Below are positions 1-6,391 of a DNA stretch of 9,362 nt, piece by piece. Under the pieces are notes generated by a model. That model was given only the letters and a program-made list of their open reading frames with translations. It was not told where the DNA came from and searched no databases. How positions within the stretch are numbered: the stretch's first letter is position 1; each line of letters begins with the position of its first letter. The stretch comes from Hyphococcus sp. (GTDB taxonomy: Bacteria; Pseudomonadota; Alphaproteobacteria; Caulobacterales; Parvularculaceae), in assembly GCA_021604605.1 (NCBI GenBank), contig BQJH01000104.1:1-9362 (forward strand). Reading direction: 5' to 3'. Made by a program: the position numbers and the translations under genes.

Positions 1-1
1 C

Positions 2-58
2 CCGGATCACCCTGATTTTCTCGCCGCTCTAAAGGCGCTTGAAAACGAGCAAGACTAG
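2..58 (+). CDS. C-terminal end of an unidentified protein (partial at left edge)
   Basis: An open frame enters from the left edge and ends at TAG 56-58. It reads PDHPDFLAALKALENEQD, a helical, charged tail typical of a soluble protein C-terminus. Only 18 codons are visible, so no family can be assigned. It would be convergent with the minus-strand lipoprotein gene that ends at 159. It could be a chance open frame, but its composition and position make a real gene end plausible. Confidence 0.35.
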   Translation, partial: PDHPDFLAALKALENEQD

Positions 59-158
59 TTCGTCACGCTTCGATCTTATGCGCCAGTATTTCAATTCTGA
101 TCGCAATTTCATCACCGACAAGCGCTGCAGATTCGATAGAACGGCTGGCTAATCTACC

Positions 159-896
159 TTAAAGGCCTAACAAATCATCATCGTCGGGGTCAATTTCGAT
201 CACGGGTTCGGGCGCTGCTCGCCAACTACTACCGGCCTGGCACGCCGCACCCGTCCATTCATCATTCTCACTGAAAATGCTGACCTTCTGGGAAAGTTCG
301 CGGCACAAGATCGGCCGGCGATGCGGCCCGCCCGCAAGATCAAGTTCTGTCCCCGGCGCCTTAATTAACAGATCACGGAAAACATAGCCGACAATCCGGC
401 CTTCATGGGCCACCAGCATCCAGTTTTCACCGATAACGCCGCCGACAACTTCAACGCCGGCGCCAGCGTTAAGGATTTGAACTTTTGATTTATCCGTTCC
501 CGGACCAACGCGAATATTGGAATTACGGGTCAGAACATAAAGCCCCAACTCCGTTTCCATGGCATGATTAAGCTCAATGCCTTTATGAGCGAGGGGTATG
601 CGTTTGGCGGGGTCCGATTTCAGATTGGCGAGAGAATATTCGCCCGGCGTGACAACACCTGCCGCGCGGCTGCCGGCCCAGCGCTGCGCCTGGCCCGTTT
701 CCATCGCGCGCATGACGGCGGCAGAAAGGGCGTTTCTGTCACCGCCCGAGAGGGACCCGCCAAGTGCGGAGCCCCGCGCAAAATCACCCGAGGCGCCAGA
801 CAAACCACCGGAAGACGGCAAGGTCGCGCAGGCGCCCAACATCATGAAGGCGGCGCCGATGATGGTAAACTTTTTTAAGATTGTTCCAGTGAACAC
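159..896 (-). CDS. SH3b-domain lipoprotein with split surface-antigen-like domain
   Basis: Predicted envelope lipoprotein of 245 residues. The start chosen is GTG at 896, because AGGAG at 908-904 lies 7 nt upstream; a longer GTG start at 911 would place that Shine-Dalgarno inside the coding region. The N-terminus has two lysines, a hydrophobic stretch and a lipobox (MMLGAC, Cys about residue 23), then a Gly/Ser-rich linker. Residues about 50-90 (DRNALSAAVMRAMETGQ...W..., ending VVTPGEY) and about 198-228 (CRELSQKVSIF..., GAACQAGSSWRA) resemble the two halves of the 17-kDa/RT0821-Lpp0805 surface antigen domain. Between them, residues about 119-180 form a bacterial SH3 domain (NIRVGPGTD, ENWMLV, GYVFRDLL). 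The C-terminus is acidic (DPDDDD). SH3b domains often bind cell-wall peptides, so an envelope-structural role is likely; the exact function is unknown. It is divergent from the DUF2336 gene, with 90 bp between starts. Confidence 0.85.
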   Translation of the reverse strand: MFTGTILKKFTIIGAAFMMLGACATLPSSGGLSGASGDFARGSALGGSLSGGDRNALSAAVMRAMETGQAQRWAGSRAAGVVTPGEYSLANLKSDPAKRIPLAHKGIELNHAMETELGLYVLTRNSNIRVGPGTDKSKVQILNAGAGVEVVGGVIGENWMLVAHEGRIVGYVFRDLLIKAPGTELDLAGGPHRRPILCRELSQKVSIFSENDEWTGAACQAGSSWRAAPEPVIEIDPDDDDLLGL

Positions 897-986
897 AGCA
901 TAACTCCTCACTTTTTGCGCAAAACGCCATCGATATTTTGTTTACACTTCCTTCGCACACTCAGGCCCACTTGTGGAGAGCGGCGT

Positions 987-2177
987 ATGAAAACAGATCC
1001 GGTGCGCCCAGCCTCGCGCACCCCTTTACGCATTAATGATTTGATCGCCCTTGCCCGGGAAAGGTCAAGTGAAAATCGCGATGCGTTGCTGAAAACGATC
1101 GTCAGTTTGTTCATGGCGGCGCCGCACCGCCATGCACCCAAAGTGCGTCAACATTTTGACGTGATCCTTAGCCATATCGCCAAAGACGCCACCAGCGAAA
1201 CACGCCTCGATGTCGCCGCGAAGATGGCGGCCTTGAAAACCGCGCCGCCCGGACTAATCAAACAGCTCGCTTTCGATGAGATCGCGATTGCGGAACCGGT
1301 TATCGCCGCCAGCCCTGTTCTCGAGGAAGATATTCTCGTGCAACTGGCGCGCGAGGCCAGTCCGGCGCATCTCCTGGCCATCACCAAACGCCGAAAGTTA
1401 AGTGAACAGACCTCTCACGCCCTCATTCAACATGGGGACACGCACGTTCTTGCATCGCTGGCGCTCAACCAGGGCGCCAGTATTGCCCCCGACGCCATGG
1501 AAGAGCTGGTTGGTCACGCACGCAAAGTCGATGCTTTGCAAAAACCGATGATTGAACGGTTTGACTTGCCGCCTCTTTTGTTGACGCGGATGTATTTCTT
1601 TGTGCCGTCAACATTGAAATCAGAAATTTTAAAACGCGCTGATTTTCTTGACCCGTCTCTCGTGGGCGAAGCGGTTAAAACCAACCGTCAAAAAATTCAT
1701 GCGATGGCCGCGTCCCGCGCGGCCCGTGATCGCTCAAGTGAGCCTGCCCGGCTCTATCAGGAAATCGTCGATCAGATAAATGCCAACGCCGTTAATGAAC
1801 GCTATTTAAACATTCTGCTTACCAACCATGCTTTAAAACCGTTTGTGCTGGCTTTTGCCTACAATATTGGCGCAGACCCGACGACCGCCCATGTGATTTT
1901 GAAAGACAAGTCATGGGAGGCGCTTGCCATTGCCGCGCGCAGCGCCGGGTTTGAACGCAACAGCTTTGCAAAGATTGTCGGCGCTCTCGATCGGCATGAA
2001 ACCCGCGACCCTAAATCCTTGCGCCTATTTCATCTTTATACGAAGATTCCCAGAGAAAGCGCTGAACGCATCATGCGGTTCTGGCGTGTGCGCACGCGCG
2101 CCAACGACAAAATAGTGAAAGCGACGGGCGCTCAAACCCCGAAAATTCATGACCTTCCCGGGAAGGCCGGTGGTTAG
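987..2177 (+). CDS. DUF2336 domain-containing protein
   Basis: A 396-residue soluble protein, helical throughout, with no signal peptide or membrane segment. The ATG at 987 is chosen over an in-frame start at 915 because GGAGAG at 975-980 is 6 nt upstream and the protein then opens with the normal family N-terminus (RINDLIALARERSSENRDALL). The central region carries the diagnostic DUF2336 pattern: FDEIAIAEPVIAASPVL, then HLLAITKRRKLS, then ALIQHGDTHVLASLALN around residues 95-165. DUF2336 is a family of unknown function, mainly alphaproteobacterial, with HEAT-like helical repeats; no catalytic residues are evident. It ends 13 bp from the convergent DUF1491 gene. Confidence 0.85.
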   Translation: MKTDPVRPASRTPLRINDLIALARERSSENRDALLKTIVSLFMAAPHRHAPKVRQHFDVILSHIAKDATSETRLDVAAKMAALKTAPPGLIKQLAFDEIAIAEPVIAASPVLEEDILVQLAREASPAHLLAITKRRKLSEQTSHALIQHGDTHVLASLALNQGASIAPDAMEELVGHARKVDALQKPMIERFDLPPLLLTRMYFFVPSTLKSEILKRADFLDPSLVGEAVKTNRQKIHAMAASRAARDRSSEPARLYQEIVDQINANAVNERYLNILLTNHALKPFVLAFAYNIGADPTTAHVILKDKSWEALAIAARSAGFERNSFAKIVGALDRHETRDPKSLRLFHLYTKIPRESAERIMRFWRVRTRANDKIVKATGAQTPKIHDLPGKAGG

Positions 2178-2190
2178 GGCAACGGGCTAA

Positions 2191-2526
2191 TCAATCCAGA
2201 AACGCCCGGCCCTCACGGTCTTCAATCTCTACTACCCAAAGGTCGGGATCGATATTAATCTCCTTGGCAAGCCAGGCGTCAATGATTTGTTCTGAACCTT
2301 CCTCAACCTCGTCGCCTTCAAACGGTTCGCGCCAGATAGAATTGCCATCGAGATCACGGCTCTGCACAAACAAGCGCGCCCGCCGGGCGCCAAGATAAAG
2401 CTTCACCGCAACCGCACCCGCATCCGGGTCGCCTTTTCGCGCAATCGCCGCAAACGACCCCGCCGCCTGCACCCGGCGCAAATGCGCACTGACACGAATT
2501 TCTGTTTTCAATCGCGGCTCTGTCAT
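2191..2526 (-). CDS. DUF1491 family protein
   Basis: A small cytoplasmic protein of 111 residues, the usual length for this alphaproteobacterial family of unknown function. The sequence follows the family pattern: RLKTEIRVSAHLRRVQAAG at the N-terminus, then KGDPDAGAVAVKLYL, then an acidic C-terminal part with DLWVVEIEDREGRAFLD. No signal peptide, membrane segment or metal-binding motif is visible. The ATG at 2526 has only a weak upstream purine stretch (AGGCTGG). It is convergent with the DUF2336 gene and divergent from the crotonase gene. Confidence 0.85.
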   Translation of the reverse strand: MTEPRLKTEIRVSAHLRRVQAAGSFAAIARKGDPDAGAVAVKLYLGARRARLFVQSRDLDGNSIWREPFEGDEVEEGSEQIIDAWLAKEINIDPDLWVVEIEDREGRAFLD

Positions 2527-2648
2527 ACCAGCCTGTCTGATTTATCCGATACAGCCTTACTATAGGCGATGAAGAGATTGCAGTGGGAATTATCTTTCCC
2601 GCCCGATATGCTGATCTCATCTATTTTACCAGACCCGATAGGCCCTTT

Positions 2649-3440
2649 ATGACCGATGACCTCATTACCGAAACGACAGGCCATATTCTAAAAATCACCT
2701 TGAACCGGCCTGACAAAAGTAACGCCTTGAACTGGAACATCATCCGCGGGATTGGCGCCGCCTATACAGAATTATCAGACAACCCGGCGCTGCGGTGCGG
2801 TGTTCTTTGCGCCAATGGGCGCAACTTTACAGGCGGTCTTGATCTGATGGATATGGCGCCGCGCATGGCCAACAATGATTTTGAAGATGAGGGGCTTGCT
2901 AATCCTTTTCGACTGGATCGTGATGGCGCCGAGTTGCGCGAATGCACGAAGCCGGTTGTCGTTGCGATACACGGTCGGTGTTATACAGCCGGCATTGAAC
3001 TTGCCTTGGCCGCCGACATTATTGTCGCCGCTAAAGATACCATCTTTGCCCAGTCAGAAGTCAGGCGCGGCATATACCCCATGGGCGGGGCAACTTTTCG
3101 TATGCCGGAACGGTTCGGATGGCACAATGCGATGCGGTACTTACTGACGGGTGATGACTTTGACGCCACTGAAGCTCACCGGCTGGGACTGGTTCAAGAA
3201 ATTACTGAGCCCGGCGAACACCTGGATCGCGCAATGGAGATCGCCGAGCGTATCGCGAAAAACGCACCGCTGGGTGTACAGGCGACAATCGCCAATGCCC
3301 GCCTCGCTGAGAAGGAGGGGCCCCTTGCCGCCGCGCGGGCATTACTGCCAAATTTTCAAAAAGTTGCGGCCAGCGCCGATGCCCAAGAAGGTATGATGTC
3401 GATGATGCAAAAACGCGAGCCGGAGTTTAAAGGCGAATAA
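2649..3440 (+). CDS. Crotonase / enoyl-CoA hydratase family protein
   Basis: A 263-residue acyl-CoA enzyme of the crotonase fold, probably hydrating or isomerising an enoyl-CoA thioester in fatty-acid or related degradation. The ATG at 2649 gives the normal family start (MTDDLITETTGHILKITLNR); a GTG at 2583 would add 22 residues that do not look like the family. Visible hallmarks are LNRPDKSNALNWN (residues 18-30), the first oxyanion-hole loop ANGRNFTGGLDL (55-66), HGRCYTAGIELALAADI (108-124) with Glu117 at the first catalytic glutamate position, and FAQSEVRRGIYPMGGA (133-148) with Glu137 at the second, where the usual Pro before it is Ser. Both acidic residues remain, so hydratase activity is plausible, but the substrate cannot be read from sequence. 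The last 14 nt overlap the convergent desaturase gene. Confidence 0.88.
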   Translation: MTDDLITETTGHILKITLNRPDKSNALNWNIIRGIGAAYTELSDNPALRCGVLCANGRNFTGGLDLMDMAPRMANNDFEDEGLANPFRLDRDGAELRECTKPVVVAIHGRCYTAGIELALAADIIVAAKDTIFAQSEVRRGIYPMGGATFRMPERFGWHNAMRYLLTGDDFDATEAHRLGLVQEITEPGEHLDRAMEIAERIAKNAPLGVQATIANARLAEKEGPLAAARALLPNFQKVAASADAQEGMMSMMQKREPEFKGE

Positions 3441-4281
3441 TCTTACCGCTATTGGTCGCTTTAGGGATTGCAGCGGCTTCCGGCGTACGGAACGGGTCCA
3501 GCGCGATATTGGCGAAGCTGTCCGGAGAAATTTCCTCCGGCCCATCAAGACCGAAAGGTTCATCATCGGCAAGCTCGCCGGGGCCGCAATAGGTGCCAAA
3601 GAGTTGATCCCACATGGCAAAGATCGTCCCGAAATTTTTATCGAGATGTTCCGGCAAAGCTGAATGGTGCAGCCGGTGCATGTTCGGTGTGATGATCACT
3701 TTGGAAATAACCCGGTCCACTGATCCGGGCAACGTAATGTTGGCGTGGCTCCATGTATTCATCAAAACGTTTACCGCAAAATAGACCAGCACCGCTTCCG
3801 GCGGCACACCAAGCATAAAGATAAACGGAATCCCGAAAGCGGACCGCAACAGCGTTTCAAACGGATGAAACCTCAATGAAGTAGTGGCGTCAATTTGCGT
3901 GTCGCCATGATGGGCGCGATGCGCGCGCCACAAAATATAATATTTGTGCAGAAAACGATGCTCAATATAGGTGAGCGAGTCGAGAACGAAGACAGAGACA
4001 AGGATTTGAACCCATAATCCCACCGAGATCGCGTTGAAGAGGCCAATCCCCTGCTCGCCTGCAACAACCGCCCCCAGATATGTGCCGAGAAAAGGCGCCA
4101 AGCTTAAGAAGATTGTCCCATAGAACGTCATCGACGCATTTCTGGCCCATCGCCAGACATCGACTTTATCTTCTCTGCGCCACGGAATAATCCGCTCAAG
4201 GATGAGAGCGCTGGCGAGGACGGAAATCAGGAAGATGATCCCGTTCCAGCCTTTAAAAATATCGAAAATGCTTTCATCCAT
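3427..4281 (-). CDS. Sterol desaturase / fatty acid hydroxylase family protein (paralogue A)
   Basis: Integral membrane di-iron oxygenase of 284 residues in the fatty acid hydroxylase superfamily, whose members hydroxylate or desaturate lipids such as sterols, carotenoids or fatty acids. The histidine clusters that bind the metals are all present: HRFLH (108-112), HRAHH (121-125) and HRLHH (202-206), with further conserved His139 (LRFHP) and His179. Hydrophobic segments lie at about 13-32, 52-72, 87-106 and 148-175. The start at 4281 is chosen by alignment with paralogue B; in-frame starts at 4293, 4299 and a TTG at 4311 are possible. The C-terminus is about 10 residues longer than in B (KATNSGKIIRL). 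The gene is divergent from the first pair of VPEM-tagged genes and overlaps the crotonase gene tail to tail. The lipid substrate is unknown. Confidence 0.85.
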   Translation of the reverse strand: MDESIFDIFKGWNGIIFLISVLASALILERIIPWRREDKVDVWRWARNASMTFYGTIFLSLAPFLGTYLGAVVAGEQGIGLFNAISVGLWVQILVSVFVLDSLTYIEHRFLHKYYILWRAHRAHHGDTQIDATTSLRFHPFETLLRSAFGIPFIFMLGVPPEAVLVYFAVNVLMNTWSHANITLPGSVDRVISKVIITPNMHRLHHSALPEHLDKNFGTIFAMWDQLFGTYCGPGELADDEPFGLDGPEEISPDSFANIALDPFRTPEAAAIPKATNSGKIIRL

Positions 4282-4420
4282 AACAGCGCTCATATGCATT
4301 TTACCGGCCAACTAGAACCATAATACGTGGCGGCGTCGGGGCCAAAAAGAACAATACGACGCCTTATAGGCGCATTTCATTGGTTAAATAACGTGTTTGA
4401 AGAGCTGTTCCGCTCCAAAA

Positions 4421-4446
4421 TGCAACCTAAAGCAGTATGCATTTGC
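4421..4446 (+). promoter_or_regulatory. Conserved 26-bp element upstream of VPEM gene 1
   Basis: The pattern TGCAACC-N3-AGC-N-GTAT-N-CATTTGC recurs at 5923-5948, matching at 21 of 26 positions, and in both places ends exactly 49 nt before the ATG of the first tiny gene. The rest of the 49-nt leaders is barely conserved outside the ribosome binding site. The ends form a dyad (TGCAA ... TTGCA), which suits an operator or activator site. A further TTGCAACC lies at 4454-4461. No convincing -35/-10 pair was found, so the exact role is open. Confidence 0.5.
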
Positions 4447-4495
4447 ACACCGCTTGCAACCAGCTTAGAGTTGATACTCTAATTGGGAGGTGGGG

Positions 4496-4657
4496 ATGAG
4501 AATTTTACTAACAGCAGCAACGATTTCGGTGATCGCATCGCCAGCATGGGCGGTGTCTCCGCAAGTGCCGGAAATGAGTGCTGGACCAGCCATTGCGGCG
4601 ATTGCACTACTTGCCGGTATTGGCGCGATCATTCGCGAGACAATCAAACGAAAATAA
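4496..4657 (+). CDS. VPEM-tagged exosortase substrate 1 (VPEID-CTERM-like micropeptide)
   Basis: A 53-residue exported precursor. ATG 4496 follows a strong ribosome binding site (GGGAGG, 4485-4490, 5 nt away). Residues 1-19 are a Sec signal peptide ending SPAWA. Only seven residues (VSPQVPE) then precede the core of the sorting tag: VPEMSAGPA at 24-32, a hydrophobic helix at about 33-47 (IAAIALLAGIGAII) and a basic tail (RETIKRK). This tripartite C-terminus is the layout of exosortase (PEP-CTERM/VPEID-CTERM) signals, and the matching exosortase E lies about 1.8 kb downstream. There is no room for a folded cargo domain. It is co-oriented with a second tiny gene 31 nt downstream and shares that gene's terminator. 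Confidence 0.85.
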   Translation: MRILLTAATISVIASPAWAVSPQVPEMSAGPAIAAIALLAGIGAIIRETIKRK

Positions 4658-4678
4658 CAGGCAAACGAAAATAACAGG
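4645..4678 (+). repeat. 17-bp perfect tandem duplication
   Basis: CAAACGAAAATAACAGG occurs twice head to tail, at 4645-4661 and 4662-4678. The first copy encodes the KRK-stop end of VPEM gene 1 and the second lies in the spacer before VPEM gene 2, where its final G residues form part of that gene's ribosome binding site. It looks like a recent slippage duplication. Confidence 0.9.
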
Positions 4679-4688
4679 GGACAAGAAT

Positions 4689-4856
4689 ATGAAAAAATTT
4701 CTACTTGGCGCGAGCCTCGTACTTTTGGCGGCGCCAGCATCAGCCGCAGGTCTGGACCCACAAGTACCAGAGATGAGCGCTGGTCCTGCAGTCGCAGCCG
4801 TTGCCTTACTTGTTGGCGCCGCCGCGATCATTCGTGAGCGCAGCAAACGAAAATAA
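4689..4856 (+). CDS. VPEM-tagged exosortase substrate 2 (VPEID-CTERM-like micropeptide)
   Basis: A 55-residue precursor starting at ATG 4689, with GGGGAC at 4677-4682 upstream. The signal peptide spans residues 1-19 (MKKFLLGASL..., ending APASA). The predicted mature segment before the tag cleavage region is AGLDPQVPE. The tag reads VPEMSAGPA (26-34), a helix (AVAALL-type, ending LLVGAAAII) and the tail RERSKRK. Its helix and tail match substrate 4 almost exactly, so substrates 2 and 4 are the equivalent members of the two duplicated pairs. It is probably transcribed with substrate 1 and is followed 27 nt later by a strong terminator. Confidence 0.85.
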   Translation: MKKFLLGASLVLLAAPASAAGLDPQVPEMSAGPAVAAVALLVGAAAIIRERSKRK

Positions 4857-4883
4857 GCGCGACCATTTTAAAGAGACAAATAT

Positions 4884-4917
4884 GAGCCGGTTGTTCGCGA
4901 GAGCAGCCGGCTTTTTT
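4884..4917 (+). terminator. Rho-independent terminator after VPEM pair 1
   Basis: A stem of 11 pairs (4886-4896 with 4901-4911, including two G-U pairs) is closed by a GCGA tetraloop and followed by a T run at 4912-4917. It ends transcription of the first tiny-gene pair just before the convergent desaturase B gene. Confidence 0.85.
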
Positions 4918-4922
4918 ATGGG

Positions 4923-5756
4923 TTAATCAGGTTTCGGAATAGCGCGATTTTCAGGCGTCCGAAACGGGTCCAGTATAATATTAGAAAAACTGTCCACCGT
5001 GATCTGTTCCGGCCCGTCGAGACCAAACTCTTCATCTTCGCTTAATTCCCATGGGCCGCAAAAGGTTCCGAATAGCTGATCCCAGATAGAGAAAATCGTC
5101 CCGAAGTTTTTATCAAGATGTATTGGCTGGGTTGAGTGATGCAGCCTGTGCATATGCGGCGTAATGAAAATGCGGGAAACAAGCCTATCAATTGCCGGGG
5201 GCAGAGCAATATTGGTGTGGCCAAGCGTGTTCCAGATCACATTGATCCCGTAATAAATCAGGACCGCGCTGACCGGTATCCCGAGCAAATAAACAAAACA
5301 AATGCCAAATATAGAGCGCAGAATCGATTCAAATGGATGGAACCGTAATGACGTTGTCGCATCAATAATTGTATCAGCGTGGTGCGAGCGATGTGTACGC
5401 CAGAAAATGTAATACTGATGCAAAAGCCGATGTTCGATATAGGTGGCGAGATCAAAGACAATCACCGAGATAACAATTTTCACGCCTATAGGAATGCCAG
5501 TCTGGTAAAAGATCCCTATTTCATTCTCGGCGGCCGAAACCGATCCTGCATAGGTGCCGAGAAAGGGCACTAGCCCTAGAATAATTCCCCCGTAAAAAGT
5601 CATGGACGCATTTCGCGCCCACCGTATCGGATTTACATTTACGCCGCGTCGCCACGGAATAATCTGCTCAAGGATAAGACCAATACAAAGTACGCCGATT
5701 AAATAAAAAATCGCGTTCCAGCCTTTGAAGAGATCAAGAAAATCCATTTCCATCAT
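4923..5756 (-). CDS. Sterol desaturase / fatty acid hydroxylase family protein (paralogue B)
   Basis: A 277-residue membrane oxygenase, clearly a duplicate of paralogue A: long shared stretches include WARNASMTFYG, IDATTSLRFHPFE, HLDKNFGTIF, WDQLFGT and LDPFRTPE. All di-iron ligand clusters are kept: HRLLH (109-113), HRSHH (122-126) and HRLHH (203-207), plus His140 and His180. Both copies therefore look catalytically competent, which argues that they are retained for distinct or dosage reasons. Three ATGs lie close together (5756, 5753, 5747) with no strong ribosome binding site to decide between them; 5756 is taken. It is divergent from the second VPEM pair, as paralogue A is from the first. 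Substrate unknown. Confidence 0.85.
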   Translation of the reverse strand: MMEMDFLDLFKGWNAIFYLIGVLCIGLILEQIIPWRRGVNVNPIRWARNASMTFYGGIILGLVPFLGTYAGSVSAAENEIGIFYQTGIPIGVKIVISVIVFDLATYIEHRLLHQYYIFWRTHRSHHADTIIDATTSLRFHPFESILRSIFGICFVYLLGIPVSAVLIYYGINVIWNTLGHTNIALPPAIDRLVSRIFITPHMHRLHHSTQPIHLDKNFGTIFSIWDQLFGTFCGPWELSEDEEFGLDGPEQITVDSFSNIILDPFRTPENRAIPKPD

Positions 5757-5922
5757 TTCTGCGTTTACATGATTCTGTTGGTCTTACTGTAAAATTCCGT
5801 GCAAAATCCCGACCAATTCTGCGGTGTAGAGCCTCTGCCATTAGGTTAAAATGCTCTCTACTCGCTACAAAACAGCCTGAACAGCACAACAGTCTCTCTA
5901 TGGGCGTTACTCACTACCCGAT

Positions 5923-5948
5923 TGCAACCATGAGCGGTATTCATTTGC
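5923..5948 (+). promoter_or_regulatory. Conserved 26-bp element upstream of VPEM gene 3
   Basis: This is the second copy of the element at 4421-4446: TGCAACC, then AGC, GTAT and CATTTGC in identical register, ending 49 nt before ATG 5998. A TATAAA at 5973-5978 lies between it and the gene and might be a -10 box, but the spacing to any -35-like part of the element is not standard. It is a likely control site for the second micropeptide pair. Confidence 0.5.
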
Positions 5949-5997
5949 GAATGCTTCCTAAGTGTAATAAGCTATAAAGCTGATGAGGGAGATGGTG

Positions 5998-6177
5998 ATG
6001 AAAACATTTACGATCACAGCAATAATGGCCACAGCAATGACAACTTTTTTAACGGCGCCAGCCTGGGCTACAGCGCCGTCACCGGATGTTCCTGAAATGA
6101 GTGTGGGCGCAGGTGTTGCCGCCATCGCACTATTAGTAGGCATAGCAACAATCATCCGTGAAAAAACTAAGCGTTAA
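5998..6177 (+). CDS. VPEM-tagged exosortase substrate 3 (VPEID-CTERM-like micropeptide)
   Basis: A 59-residue precursor. ATG 5998 is chosen because AGGGAG at 5986-5991 lies 6 nt upstream and because the distance to the upstream 26-bp element then equals that of gene 1; in-frame ATGs at 5983 and 5992 are less likely. The signal peptide covers residues 1-24, ending TAPAWA. TAPSPDVPE follows, then the tag VPEMSVGAG (31-39), a hydrophobic helix (VAAIALLVGIATII) and the tail REKTKR. It is the counterpart of substrate 1 in the duplicated module. Substrate 4 follows 20 nt downstream, so the two are probably one transcript. Confidence 0.85.
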   Translation: MKTFTITAIMATAMTTFLTAPAWATAPSPDVPEMSVGAGVAAIALLVGIATIIREKTKR

Positions 6178-6197
6178 GAACAAGGGACACATAAGCC

Positions 6198-6371
6198 ATG
6201 AAAAAACTTCTATTAACGGCGTCAGTCACGCTTCTTACTGCCCCGGCTTGGGCAGGCACTGTGACTGCACCGCCACAAGTACCAGAAATGGGCGCGGGTC
6301 CGGCAATTGCCGCTGTGGCGCTTTTGGTAGGCGCAGCTGCGATCATTCGTGAGCGCGCAAAACGCAAATAA
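6198..6371 (+). CDS. VPEM-tagged exosortase substrate 4 (VPEID-CTERM-like micropeptide)
   Basis: A 57-residue precursor from ATG 6198, with AAGGGA at 6182-6187 (10 nt away) as ribosome binding site. The signal peptide is 1-19 (MKKLLLTASV..., ending TAPAWA). GTVTAPPQVPE follows, the longest pre-tag segment of the four. The tag is VPEMGAGPA (29-37), then a helix ending ALLVGAAAII and the tail RERAKRK. A strong terminator begins 20 nt after the stop, separating this pair from the exosortase gene. Confidence 0.85.
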   Translation: MKKLLLTASVTLLTAPAWAGTVTAPPQVPEMGAGPAIAAVALLVGAAAIIRERAKRK

Positions 6372-6391
6372 ATCTACCTTTATCGGTTACG

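Larger units (their letters stand above)
3427..4917. repeat. Copy A of a tandemly duplicated desaturase + VPEM-tag module
   Basis: This unit contains a minus-strand desaturase, a divergent intergenic region with a 26-bp element, two tiny VPEM-tagged genes and a terminator. The same parts in the same order and orientation recur in copy B. Offsets agree closely: the 26-bp element and first tiny gene are both displaced by 1502 bp, the second tiny gene by 1509 bp and the terminator by about 1504 bp. The copies are diverged, not identical DNA. Confidence 0.8.

Noticed and set aside
899..901. ATG on the minus strand opening an 8-codon frame just before the lipoprotein GTG start
   Set aside because: It lies only 2 nt from AGGAG, too close for efficient initiation. 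The GTG at 896 has proper spacing, so a leader peptide is not supported.
564..903. Open frames of 104 and 101 codons on the plus strand
   Set aside because: They are antisense shadows of the lipoprotein gene. That gene has a lipobox, an SH3b domain and a good ribosome binding site, while the shadows show arginine-rich, low-complexity translations.
2153..2166. Perfect 14-bp palindrome CCTTCCCGGGAAGG at the end of the DUF2336 gene
   Set aside because: It has no loop and no T tract on either side, and its codons fit the protein, so it does not qualify as a terminator and a palindrome of this size can arise by chance.
4360..4372. Short inverted repeat CGCCT-TAT-AGGCG upstream of desaturase A
   Set aside because: The arms are only 5 bp, with no T tract, and there is no counterpart upstream of desaturase B.
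4578..4688. N-terminal extension giving a 92-codon frame for micropeptide gene 2
   Set aside because: The extension reads through gene 1 in another frame and would bury the signal peptide. ATG 4689 has its own ribosome binding site and matches substrates 3 and 4.
5934..5949. Sigma-54 promoter within the 26-bp elements
   Set aside because: The GG-to-GC spacing is 9 rather than 10 at 5936-5948, and the GG is absent from the first copy, so the classical -24/-12 pattern is not met.
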